Assembly: GCA_944320595.1 (NCBI GenBank)
Contig: CALUIB010000024.1
Coordinates: forward strand, 1-38,245
Length of the DNA stretch: 38,245 bases
Reading direction: 5' to 3'
From: an uncultured Muribaculaceae bacterium
GTDB lineage: Bacteria; Bacteroidota; Bacteroidia; Bacteroidales; Muribaculaceae
Shown: in pieces, positions 24,380-33,300 of the stretch
How positions within the stretch are numbered: position 1 is the stretch's first letter
Layout of the letters: each line of letters opens with the position of its first letter
Program-made: the position numbers and the translations under genes
The notes under the pieces: generated by a model
Databases searched by the model: none
What the model saw: only the letters and a program-made list of their open reading frames with translations
What the model was told of the DNA's origin: nothing

Positions 24380-24423
24380 TAGGCGTAAAAAACACAATTA
24401 TGTCTTTCTGCCGGAAAAAATAA

Positions 24424-24455
24424 TTGGCAAATTGCCGTTTTTATGTGTAATTTTG
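24424..24455 (+). promoter_or_regulatory. Promoter of the aminotransferase gene
   Basis: TTGG (24424-24427), 20 bp, TAATTTTG (24448-24455), then CAG. The aminotransferase ATG at 24477 follows after about 20 bases. Confidence 0.7.
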
Positions 24456-24476
24456 CAGCAAAATAATTTTAGAGAC

Positions 24477-25670
24477 ATGGAGCATATATCTGAAAGGATT
24501 AAGGCAATGTCGCCGTCGGCAACGCTGGCGATGTCGCAAAAGAGCAACGAGCTGAAAGCTCAAGGCGTGGACGTGATAAACCTTTCGGTGGGTGAACCCG
24601 ACTTTTTCACCCCCGACCACATAAAAGAGGCTGCCAAGCAGGCTGTCGATGGCAATTTCTCGTTTTATTCGCCCGTGCCGGGCTACCTGTCGCTGCGCAA
24701 GGCTATATGCGAGAAGTTGAAACGGGAAAATGGGCTTGACTTCGCACCCGAGCAGATAATCGTGTCGAACGGTGCCAAGCAGTCGCTGTGCAACTGCATA
24801 TTGGCTGCAATCAATCCCGGCGACGAGGTGGTTATCCCCACTCCGGCATGGGTGAGCTATGTGGAGATGGTGAAACTGGCCGAGGGGAAGTGTGTGCTGG
24901 TGCCTGCCACGCATGAGCAGGACTTCAAGATTACGCCCGAGCAGCTTGCCGCCGCCATCACTCCGCGCACACGCATGGTGCTGCTTTGCTCTCCGTCGAA
25001 CCCCACGGGCAGCGTGTATTCGCGTGACGAATTACGCGCCCTTGCCGACGTGATTGCCGCGCACCCCGACATATTGGTGCTTGCCGACGAGATATATGAA
25101 CACATTAATTATACGGGCGAGTTCAACTCGATTGCGCAATTCGACAGCATCCGCGACCGCGTGGCTATCGTCAACGGCGTGTCGAAGGCATACGCCATGA
25201 CGGGCTGGCGCATCGGGTTCCTGGCCGCTCCGCTGTGGCTTGCCAAGGCTTGCAACAAGTTGCAAGGGCAATACACGTCGGGCGCGTCGTCGATAGCGCA
25301 AAAGGCAGCCGAGGCAGCTTACGCTGGGCCGCAGGATTGCGTGGAGGAGATGCGCCGAGCCTTTGAACGCCGCCGCGACTTGATTGTGTCGCTGCTCAAG
25401 GAGATACCTGGACTGAAGATAAGCAATCCCGAGGGTGCATTTTATGTGTTCCCCGAGGTGTCGGCATATATAGGTAAGAGCCACGGAGGCCACACCATAG
25501 CCACCTCGGGCGACCTTGCGTTGTATCTGCTCGACGAGGCGCACGTGGCCACCGTCGATGGAGCCGCCTTCTGCGCACCGGGCTACATACGCCTTAGCTA
25601 CGCCACAAGCGACGACAACATCCGCGAGGCCGCCCGGCGCATAGCCGCCGCCCTGGCCAAGCTGCAGTAA
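24477..25670 (+). CDS. Aspartate-type aminotransferase (class I, subgroup Ib)
   Basis: The 397-residue PLP enzyme moves amino groups between aspartate or a related amino acid and 2-oxoglutarate. Visible marks are INLSVGEPDFFTPDHI, ILAAINPGDEVVIPTPAWVSY, LCSPSNPTGSVYS, LVLADEIYEHI and the PLP lysine in VNGVSKAYAMTGWRIGF; the substrate arginine is in CAPGYIRLSYA. The pattern fits the Ib aspartate aminotransferases that in some bacteria also accept prephenate. The start at 24477 follows a good promoter; the longer open frame upstream overlaps the preceding lipoprotein gene. Confidence 0.9.
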   Translation: MEHISERIKAMSPSATLAMSQKSNELKAQGVDVINLSVGEPDFFTPDHIKEAAKQAVDGNFSFYSPVPGYLSLRKAICEKLKRENGLDFAPEQIIVSNGAKQSLCNCILAAINPGDEVVIPTPAWVSYVEMVKLAEGKCVLVPATHEQDFKITPEQLAAAITPRTRMVLLCSPSNPTGSVYSRDELRALADVIAAHPDILVLADEIYEHINYTGEFNSIAQFDSIRDRVAIVNGVSKAYAMTGWRIGFLAAPLWLAKACNKLQGQYTSGASSIAQKAAEAAYAGPQDCVEEMRRAFERRRDLIVSLLKEIPGLKISNPEGAFYVFPEVSAYIGKSHGGHTIATSGDLALYLLDEAHVATVDGAAFCAPGYIRLSYATSDDNIREAARRIAAALAKLQ

Positions 25671-25736
25671 CCCCTTACGATTTTGGATGTGCATAGCCTA
25701 TACGAGAGGAGTGTATATCTTGCAATAATGAAAAAA

Positions 25737-25759
25737 ATGGGACGGTTATGCCGCCCCAT
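25737..25759. terminator. Hairpin after the aminotransferase
   Basis: ATGGGACGG and CCGCCCCAT form a 9-bp stem with one mismatch and a TTATG loop, preceded by an A-run. It marks the left border of the AT-rich restriction-modification island. Confidence 0.5.
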
Positions 25760-25946
25760 TGTGTATATTATAAAAAAGTACATGCATTTTTACCCCCTGA
25801 ATATAGATGACACAATTTAGCTTATTAGAAACTCTATTTGGAATTTCGTGATTTTTGAATCTTGTACTCGTATGTGTAGAATTTAAGCAGCATTCAGAAA
25901 TACGTCAAAATGTGTGTAGCGGTCAGATGCTTTTTTTGTCAAATGC

Positions 25947-27290
25947 ATGAATTTGAAAATGGTCGAAATAGATTATAATAATGTAGTTTCAGATGTAATT
26001 GTTGGCTATCAGCCGTCTTTATTCTGCGGAAATGCAGTGGAGGCAGGGAAAGGCAAGTTGCGATTGCTGTCTCTTTTTTCAGGATGTGGCGGAATGGACA
26101 TAGGTTTTGAAGGTGGTTTTATTTGCCATAAAAAATCGGTACAAAGCGATTGGGTGTTGCGGCCAGTAAACGACGATTGGGTGCAAGTGAGATCAACTAT
26201 GTTTGATACTGTATTTGCCAACGATATCCTTGAAGAAGCAAGGAAGACGTGGGTAGGCTATATGTCGTGCCGCAAGAATGAAGCGCATGAAATATTTCAT
26301 TTTGGCAGCATCGTTGATTATGTGAAACGTAGCCAGGATGGGAATAATGTTTTCCCAGACAATATTGATATTGTAATCGGAGGGTTCCCGTGTCAGGATT
26401 TTAGTGTGGCTGGTAAAAGAAAAGGGTTTGATTCCAATCGGGATCATAATGGTAAATTGAGGGATATTGAAGTTCCATCTGAGGAAACTCGAGGGAAACT
26501 GTATTTTTGGATGAAGCAAGTTATCGAGATTACGAGACCTAAAATGTTCATAGCCGAGAATGTAAAGGGGCTTGTTAATTTAGGAGATGTCAAAGATATT
26601 ATTCAGCAGGATTTTTCTTCTGCCGACGAAAACGGCTACATTGTATTGCCGCCTAAAGTTCTCCAAGCTGCAAACTATGGAGTGCCGGAGTCGAGAGAAA
26701 GGGTGATATTCATAGGCGTAAGAAAAGATGCCTTGAATGATACGGCATTAAAAGCATTGTCGATGGATATTGTTCCAGATGAATATAATCCATATCCGAA
26801 GAAAACACATTCTTACAAGTTGGATGAAAAAGGCTTGCTTCCTACTGTGACCTGTGAAGACGTGTTATGTGGCCTAAAAGAGCCTGATGAAACGCAAGAT
26901 CCTTCACAAAAATTTTATTCACGCGCCAAGTTTATGGGAGCGCATTGTCAAGGGCAAACCGAAATTCAATTAAACGGTGTTGGACCGACTATTAGATCGG
27001 AACATCATGGTAATATAGAATATCGAAGGTTATCGGAAGAACATGGCGGTCAGAATTTAGCAGAGTTGAATGCTGGCCTGAAAGAAAGGCGCTTAACTCC
27101 GAGGGAGTGCGCTTTAATACAAACATTCCCGCCAGATTATACCTTTGTAAGGTATAAAGGATATTCAAAAGTCGGGTATGAAGTAAGCCCGTCAGGGGCA
27201 TACAAAGTCATCGGCAATGCTGTGCCTCCAGTTTTAGCATACAACATAGCGAATAGGCTACAGGAACTTTGGCCAAAATATTTTGATTAG
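25947..27290 (+). CDS. DNA (cytosine-5)-methyltransferase of a type II R-M system
   Basis: The 447-residue enzyme methylates C5 of cytosine in its target site. The ordered motifs are all present: I, LLSLFSGCGGMDIGFE (about 40-55); IV, IGGFPCQDFS with catalytic Cys149; VI, IAENVKGL; VIII, SRERVIFIGVR; IX, RLTPRECALIQTFPPDY; X, KVIGNAVPPVLAYNI. The target-recognition region between VIII and IX contains GVGPTIRSEHHGNIEYRR; specificity cannot be read from it. A start at 25959 is possible. Base composition (roughly 40% GC) is well below the neighbours, pointing to transfer. The endonuclease gene starts one base after its stop. Confidence 0.93.
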   Translation: MNLKMVEIDYNNVVSDVIVGYQPSLFCGNAVEAGKGKLRLLSLFSGCGGMDIGFEGGFICHKKSVQSDWVLRPVNDDWVQVRSTMFDTVFANDILEEARKTWVGYMSCRKNEAHEIFHFGSIVDYVKRSQDGNNVFPDNIDIVIGGFPCQDFSVAGKRKGFDSNRDHNGKLRDIEVPSEETRGKLYFWMKQVIEITRPKMFIAENVKGLVNLGDVKDIIQQDFSSADENGYIVLPPKVLQAANYGVPESRERVIFIGVRKDALNDTALKALSMDIVPDEYNPYPKKTHSYKLDEKGLLPTVTCEDVLCGLKEPDETQDPSQKFYSRAKFMGAHCQGQTEIQLNGVGPTIRSEHHGNIEYRRLSEEHGGQNLAELNAGLKERRLTPRECALIQTFPPDYTFVRYKGYSKVGYEVSPSGAYKVIGNAVPPVLAYNIANRLQELWPKYFD

Positions 27291-27291
27291 T

Positions 27292-28425
27292 ATGGAAGAA
27301 AATATCATATCTATCAGGAAAAGAGACTTAGGCTTGGCAAGTGCAGCATTTGCTGATTTTATGTCGATGACAGAAAATTGTTTAAATAGTCGGGCTGAAG
27401 TCTCTCCGAAACAATATTCAAGTCTGAGTGCCTCGGAATTAGAACAACTTTCAGTAGATATTATGAAAGAGATTGCTCCGAGTACCCCGTTTAGGGACAC
27501 AGATATTCAATTGGTGTCGGGGCATTCGTTTCCCGACATAATGGCTGGCTGCTACTATGGGGTTGAGGTAAAGTCAACACAATCTAATCATTGGACATCT
27601 ACAGGTAGTAGCATAGTAGAATCCACACGGAATAAAACTGTAGAAGATATATATTTGCTGTTTGGGAAACTTGGAGGAAAGCCTCCTGAATTTAAGTGTA
27701 GGCCGTACCAAAACTGCTTGTATGATATTGCAGTAACGCATTCTCCAAGATACTTGATAAACATGGAATTGTCCGAGGAACAGACAATTTTCTACAAGAT
27801 GGGAATGTCATACGATAAATTAAGGACATCGGAGGATACAATAGGTCTGGTGCGAAAATATTATAAGCAAAAAGCTATAAAAGAGGATAAAAAAGAAATG
27901 CCATGGTGGCTTTCCGATGGTGATGATGGCGGCACTGTGAATGTTAATTTAAGACATTATAGCACACTTAGTGCTGAAGAAAAGAATTATTGCATTTGCC
28001 AATGTTTAATTCTTTTCCCAGATGTAATTCATAGGTCTGGTCCCGAAAAATATATTAATATTGCCTTATGGCTTTGCACTTACAATGGCGTTCTTATAAG
28101 TAATGTTCGAGATATGTTTTCCGCTGGTGGGCAGGCAAAATTTATTGATGACAAACAATTGAAAGAAGCGTTGCCGGGAATAGTTATAAGGATTGTTAAT
28201 AATGCTCCTGTAATAAAAAAAATGTTGTCGAAACCGCACATATATGATTTCCTTGAACCATTAAAAGAAAACAATCCTAATTTATTGAGCTATGGTTTAG
28301 ATAGGGTATTTGAGGTGTGGGCTAGAGCGGTCAGTAGCAATGTGAATACGTTGCTGCAAAATAAAGGTTTGTCAACGGTTAATGTGTTTGATTGGATTAT
28401 GAATGGCCAAATGTTGAAGAAGTGA
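27292..28425 (+). CDS. Type II restriction endonuclease (PD-ExK)
   Basis: The 377-residue protein follows the methyltransferase by one base. Its N-terminal third has a PD-(D/E)xK nuclease core: SFPDIMAGCYYGVEVKST, with Asp82, Glu92 and Lys94 and a predicted strand-turn-strand between them. The rest shows no familiar domain. Pairing with a C5 methyltransferase makes it the cognate endonuclease; its recognition site is unknown. The frame starts at a TTG three codons earlier, but the ATG at 27292 is preferred. The gene is AT-rich like its partner and ends before a strong terminator. No controller (C) gene is present. Confidence 0.85.
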   Translation: MEENIISIRKRDLGLASAAFADFMSMTENCLNSRAEVSPKQYSSLSASELEQLSVDIMKEIAPSTPFRDTDIQLVSGHSFPDIMAGCYYGVEVKSTQSNHWTSTGSSIVESTRNKTVEDIYLLFGKLGGKPPEFKCRPYQNCLYDIAVTHSPRYLINMELSEEQTIFYKMGMSYDKLRTSEDTIGLVRKYYKQKAIKEDKKEMPWWLSDGDDGGTVNVNLRHYSTLSAEEKNYCICQCLILFPDVIHRSGPEKYINIALWLCTYNGVLISNVRDMFSAGGQAKFIDDKQLKEALPGIVIRIVNNAPVIKKMLSKPHIYDFLEPLKENNPNLLSYGLDRVFEVWARAVSSNVNTLLQNKGLSTVNVFDWIMNGQMLKK

Positions 28426-28452
28426 TATTTTGTTGGCAGGTGTATGCTGTCT

Positions 28453-28498
28453 AAACCGGCAATGGCCTCCACCGACGGCCATTGCTGGTTTATTTTTG
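28453..28498 (+). terminator. Intrinsic terminator of the R-M operon
   Basis: AAACCGGCAATGGCC (28453-28467) pairs with GGCCATTGCTGGTTT (28477-28491), 15 bp with one G-U, followed by ATTTTTGG. It closes the restriction-modification island on the right. Confidence 0.85.
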
Positions 28499-28592
28499 GT
28501 AGGGTTTGCAAACAAGAATTTGTGAAAATTATGTGGTGGGGGTGCGGTGGATTGGAATATTTGAGTTAATTTAGCGACATAAATGTTTTTTG

Positions 28593-29153
28593 ATGGCATC
28601 GGAAGATAAATTCAGCGACGAGGATTTTGTGGCGCGGCTGCACAATGCAGACACGTGCCGCGAGGCGTTTACCGAGGTCATGCGCCACTTCAGCCGGCCG
28701 CTTTACTGGCAGATAAGGCGCATGGTAATCGACCATGATGCCACCAACGACCTGCTACAGAACACCTTCATGAAAGCTTGGGACAACATCGACCACTTCC
28801 GCGGCGATGCCAAGCTATCGACGTGGCTATACAAGATAGCCGTCAATGAAACGCTCACATATATTGCTCGCGAGAAGGCTCGCAACCAGGTGCCTATAGA
28901 CGGCGACGATGCATTCCTTGTGAATAACCTTGAGGCCGACCGCTACTTCGACGGCGACGAGCTGCAACTGCGGTTACAACGTGCCATCAACACGCTGCCC
29001 GAGCGGCAGCGCATGGTGTTCAATATGCGCTACTTCGATGAGATGCCGTATGAGCAGATGAGCGAGATACTTGGAACCTCGGTGGGGGCGTTGAAGTCGT
29101 CATACCACCATGCATTGAAAAAAATCGAGCAATTTTTTTCGGACGATGATTAA
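28593..29153 (+). CDS. ECF-type RNA polymerase sigma factor
   Basis: The 186-residue sigma-70 family protein has region 2 (about 20-95; MVIDHDATNDLLQNTFMKAWDNI and GDAKLSTWLYKIAVNETL) and region 4 (about 125-180; LPERQRMVFNMRYFDEMPYEQMSEILGTS and a recognition helix before VGALKSSYHHALKKIE). Regions 1 and 3 are absent, as in ECF sigma factors. The ATG at 28593 is used; a TTG one codon earlier is in frame. It is followed 33 bases later by a membrane protein of anti-sigma type and then by a CpxP-like protein, suggesting an envelope-stress regulon with self-regulation. Confidence 0.93.
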   Translation: MASEDKFSDEDFVARLHNADTCREAFTEVMRHFSRPLYWQIRRMVIDHDATNDLLQNTFMKAWDNIDHFRGDAKLSTWLYKIAVNETLTYIAREKARNQVPIDGDDAFLVNNLEADRYFDGDELQLRLQRAINTLPERQRMVFNMRYFDEMPYEQMSEILGTSVGALKSSYHHALKKIEQFFSDDD

Positions 29154-29186
29154 ACCTTTGCCACTTTTAACAGTCAAATTATCGCA

Positions 29187-29624
29187 ATGAAAAAAGAAAA
29201 AACTGACATATTATCAAAAATCGGCAAAGACGCAGGGTTCAGCGTACCAGACGGGTATTTCGACACGTTTGCCGAAGACCTTGCCAAGAAGTTGCCCGAG
29301 CCGGTGCTTACCCCGGTGCAGCCGGTCACGCGGTGGCAGCGTGTGAGGCCGTTTGTGTATATGGCCGCCATGTTTGTAGGCATTTGGCTTATGATGAAGA
29401 TTTTCGATGGCTTTGGCAGGCAGGAACCGGGAATTTACAATCCCGAGATACTGGCCGGTTTCGAGAATGACGCCAATATCGAATATTTGTTGATGCGTGG
29501 GGATATATCGGAATACGACATACTCACCTACGAAAACGACGATACGGCCATGGCCGCCGTGGGCGAAGTGACCGAGGCCGCCTTCACCACTGCCGAGCCG
29601 GGCGACACGATAATGGAACAGTGA
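29187..29624 (+). CDS. Single-pass membrane protein, probable anti-sigma factor
   Basis: The 145-residue protein has a cytoplasmic-sized N-terminal part of about 55 residues (DILSKIGKDAGFSVPDGYFD...), one membrane helix at about 54-72 (FVYMAAMFVGIWLMMKIF) and an acidic C-terminal tail of about 70 residues. It lacks the zinc HxxxCxxC motif of ZAS anti-sigma factors. The role is inferred from position: directly after an ECF sigma factor and before a CpxP-like gene. The FSVPDGYFD motif recurs in Bacteroidetes proteins next to sigma factors, from memory. Confidence 0.65.
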   Translation: MKKEKTDILSKIGKDAGFSVPDGYFDTFAEDLAKKLPEPVLTPVQPVTRWQRVRPFVYMAAMFVGIWLMMKIFDGFGRQEPGIYNPEILAGFENDANIEYLLMRGDISEYDILTYENDDTAMAAVGEVTEAAFTTAEPGDTIMEQ

Positions 29625-29661
29625 CAACACGATACACACATATAGAGAGAAAATAGAGTAT

Positions 29662-30153
29662 ATGAACCGCAGCATTTTTTCTTTGATTATTGCATTTGTG
29701 GTTTTCCCGTTTGCCGCAGCATTTGCGCACGAGGAGCAGGCCGACACGGCTAATGCCGTCAACAGCCGCCGCGCATGGATAGCCAATGTGAAAGACTACA
29801 AGTACCAAATGCTTGAACGCGAGGCTCAAATGACCGAGGCGCAGGCCGAGCAGTTTTTCCCCCTTTATCAGGAAATGGAGGAAAAAGTGTTCATGGCCAA
29901 CCTTGAAGCCCGCCGCATGGAGATGCGTGTGTCGGACAACTTCGACACGGCCACCGACGAAGACTTTAGGCAGGCAGCGCAAGCCTTGTCGGACGTGAAG
30001 GTGCGCGAGGCCGAGATAGAGCAAGAATACTATCCGCAATTTGCCCGCATATTGAGCGACAAGCAAATGTTCTTGCTCAAGCGGGCCGAAACGCATTTTG
30101 CCTCCGATATGCTAAGGCATTACAACCGCAGCCGGGAAATTAACGCACAGTGA
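29662..30153 (+). CDS. Periplasmic CpxP/Spy-like protein
   Basis: The 163-residue protein has a Sec signal peptide (NRSIFSLIIAFVVFPFAAAFAHE, probable cleavage after AFA) and a mature part that is almost all helical and highly charged. The MTEAQAEQFFPLYQEMEEKV segment resembles the LTxxQ helices of CpxP/Spy chaperones, followed by a second heptad-like helix ending in LLKRAETHF. In that family the cradle-shaped dimer binds unfolded periplasmic proteins. It is the third gene of the ECF operon, which supports a role as effector or feedback sensor of envelope stress. Sequence similarity is weak, so the family call is by pattern. Confidence 0.68.
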   Translation: MNRSIFSLIIAFVVFPFAAAFAHEEQADTANAVNSRRAWIANVKDYKYQMLEREAQMTEAQAEQFFPLYQEMEEKVFMANLEARRMEMRVSDNFDTATDEDFRQAAQALSDVKVREAEIEQEYYPQFARILSDKQMFLLKRAETHFASDMLRHYNRSREINAQ

Positions 30154-30240
30154 AAATACAGCTTCAGACATAATAATAACACTTAACTAACTTTTTTCTA
30201 CCAGCACACCAGTCTCCACTCTCCTCAAATCCGATTACAT

Positions 30241-30280
30241 CTCCAGTGCAATGCCCCACACATGGGGCATTGCACTGGAG
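30241..30280 (+). terminator. Strong hairpin ending the sigma-factor operon
   Basis: CTCCAGTGCAATGCCCC (30241-30257) and its exact complement (30264-30280) form a 17-bp perfect stem with a 6-base loop. T-runs begin 7 bases later. It separates the sigma operon from the macroglobulin-like gene. Confidence 0.7.
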
Positions 30281-30371
30281 AATATCGTTTTTTAGTTTTT
30301 TTATGTGGTGCGTTTTTTAACTTGCCGGTGTGTGCTGCCTCTAAATGAACAACTAATAAACCACAATAATT

Positions 30372-33300
30372 ATGAGAAAGTTAATGTTTAACCTGCTTGT
30401 GGCACTTATGCTTGCCGTTATTGCGCCGCTATGCGTCGGTGCAGCAGGCCGTGTGCCCGACTTCGATTACCCTAAGACTGTCATGAAGGATGCCGACAAA
30501 TCGCTTGACCGTGCCTTGCAGAAAGGCAACCATGCCGATGTGGTGAAATACTTGGTACAAAGCACACTGGCCGAGGCGCAAATTTCAAGCGACAATATTC
30601 CGGGGATTTTGGGAAAAATCGACAGCGTGGCTGCCATCGAGACCGATTCGGCTGCCGTGGGCTTGATGCACTACTTGAAGGCTGTGGTGTATAGTTCGCA
30701 TTTCTCGAATAATTCGTATGACATCTCGCAGCGCAAGCCTGTGGACGGGCGTGCTGCCGACATGAGCGAATGGACGCAGGCCGACTTCATCGGCGCAGTT
30801 ACCGAGTGCCTTGGCCGCTCGCTCGAATATGCCGATGCCTTGTGGGCAACGCCGGTGACCGATTATGTGGAGACCGACGAACTGTCGGCAGCCGTGTACC
30901 CGACGCTGCTCGACATGGTGACCTACCGCGGAATAGATGCGCTGAACCTGGTTGCAAGCTACCGCTGGACAGGCATAGCACTTGATGCCAGGGAGCAGGC
31001 CGACAAGTTCAAGGCCGATGCCATGGCCGGGCTTGTGGAGCGGCACCGTGGCGATGCCGCCCCGTATATAACTGCCATGCTTAAATGTGCCAGTGCCGAC
31101 AGCCGCGAAGTGGCCGGCAAGGTGGCAAAGTCGCTATATGAGGAATACCGTGGCAATGAATTTTGCTACTTGGCACTTGAGGCATATTTGCCTACAATAG
31201 ATGATAACAAGCAGAAACACAGCCTGCTTAATGATTACATAGCCCGTTTCCCCGGCTCGCCGTTCGTGGCCGATGCCCGCAACGGCATAGCGCAATTGGA
31301 GCGGAAAAGCGTGAACTTGACGTATAGCAGCGCATTCACCTCGGCCGACTCCATCACGGTGAAAGTAGAGGCAGGGAATGTGTGCGAGTGCCGTGTGCGT
31401 GTTTACCGCGTACCCGACGGCGTGGTCGTCAACAATAAATTGGTGGCCGACCGCTCAAAGTTGCAACTTGTGGCCGAGGCTACGGCACGGTTGCAAGGGG
31501 CGGTGCCGTTTGCCGACACGGTAGAAGTTAAGATGAAACCGCTACCATACGGGCGTTACATAATTTTGCCCGACTATGAAGGGCTGTCTGCCGATAAATC
31601 AATCTATCCGCAAGAGTTCCGCGTGACCGACATCACGCTGTTCCATGTAAAAAGCAGCGGTGGTGTGAAGGCGTTTGCCGTAAATTCCATTAACGGCAAG
31701 CCGCTCAAAGATGTGTATGTCAACATGGCAAACAAGTATGACATGGCGCAACTTGGGCGCATTGCAGCCAACCGCACCAATGCCGACGGCTATTGCCTGA
31801 TAAAGAAGGGCGACAGCCGCCTGCGCGAGCGTGTGGCTGCCATGCGCGGCGACGACCGATATGGCATGGGAATGTATGTGAGCGAATTTAACCTGTATGA
31901 GGCCGAGCCGGAAAATATAGATGTGTTCACCGACCTTGGCGTGTATCGCCCGGGCGACACGGTGCGCTACTCGGCTATATGCTACCGTATCGACCGCAAC
32001 AGCCGTCAGGTGACGGCCGGGTTGCCCGTGGAGGTGACAATGCGCGACCAAAATTATGAGGATGTGGCTACCGACTCGCTCGTTACCGACGAATTTGGCC
32101 GCATTGCCGGGGAATTTGTTATTCCTGCCGACCGCCTCAATGGCCTATTCTGTCTTGAAGTGAACAGCGACGAAGTAAGCGGAATAAGGCATTTCCCCGT
32201 GAGCGAGTACAAGGCTCCCACATTCTTTGTGGAATTTGACGGCGAGCAGCTTAGCTATTCACGAAATGCCGACGTGACGCTTACCGGACGTGCCGAATAT
32301 TTCACCGGCGTGCCTGTGGCAGGCGCGAAGGTGGCTTTGACCCTGGGATACCAGTCATGGAACTGGTGGTACCGTTTCATCAATGGCAATTCCACGCATA
32401 TAAGTGATTATGCCGCCGAGACCGATGCTGACGGGCGTTTCTCGATAACCATTCCGGGCAGTGTACTCAATGATGACGATTTGCCAGCACGTGTGCAATT
32501 CAGCCTTGAGACCGCAATTACCGACGATGCCGGCGAAACACAGTCGGCAACCAAACTGTTTTGGCTTGGCGATACCCGTGTGGTGGAGCTTACTGGTGGC
32601 AATTATACGTTCGAGGTAAGCGAGGGCATCACCACGTTGCCTGTAACAGTGCGCAGTTCAAATCCTGCCGACACCGCACTGCTGTGCAATTACACGCTGG
32701 CAGGCCGAGGCTCGCTGAGCGGTTCGTTCAGTTCATCGAAACCAAGCATCGACTTCTCTTCGTTGCCGTCGGGGAAATACAGCTTAAAGGTGGCAATCGA
32801 TGGCGATACCGCTACCAAGCCGCTTGAGACCGAAATTGTGATTTTCCGCGACACCGATGTCGAGCCGCCCGTTGACTCGCCGTTGTGGATTCCCGATTGC
32901 CGCCTCGCGGTGGGCGATGACAATGTGGCATCGCTGCTGCTTGGCAATTCGGTCGATGATGCGCACATTTACTATGTGGCAGCGTCGAAGAAAGGCGTGG
33001 TTAAGGAATCGTGGCTTGAATATGGCAAGGGGATGCACCGTTTCACGATTGATGTGCCGCAGGCCGAGGACGAATATATCGACCTTACGTTTGTCACCGT
33101 TCGCGACAAGGTGACATATACATGGAACCACCGTTTTGAATCGCGTATGCACCGTGACACGCTGCGCATAATGCCTATCGCTTTCCGCGACAACCTTGTG
33201 CCGGGAACGCCCGAGACGTGGACTTTCAAGCTCGTAAATCAAGCCGGGCAGTTGCGCCGCGGTGCGATGCTTTGCGATATGTATGACAAGGCTCTCGACA

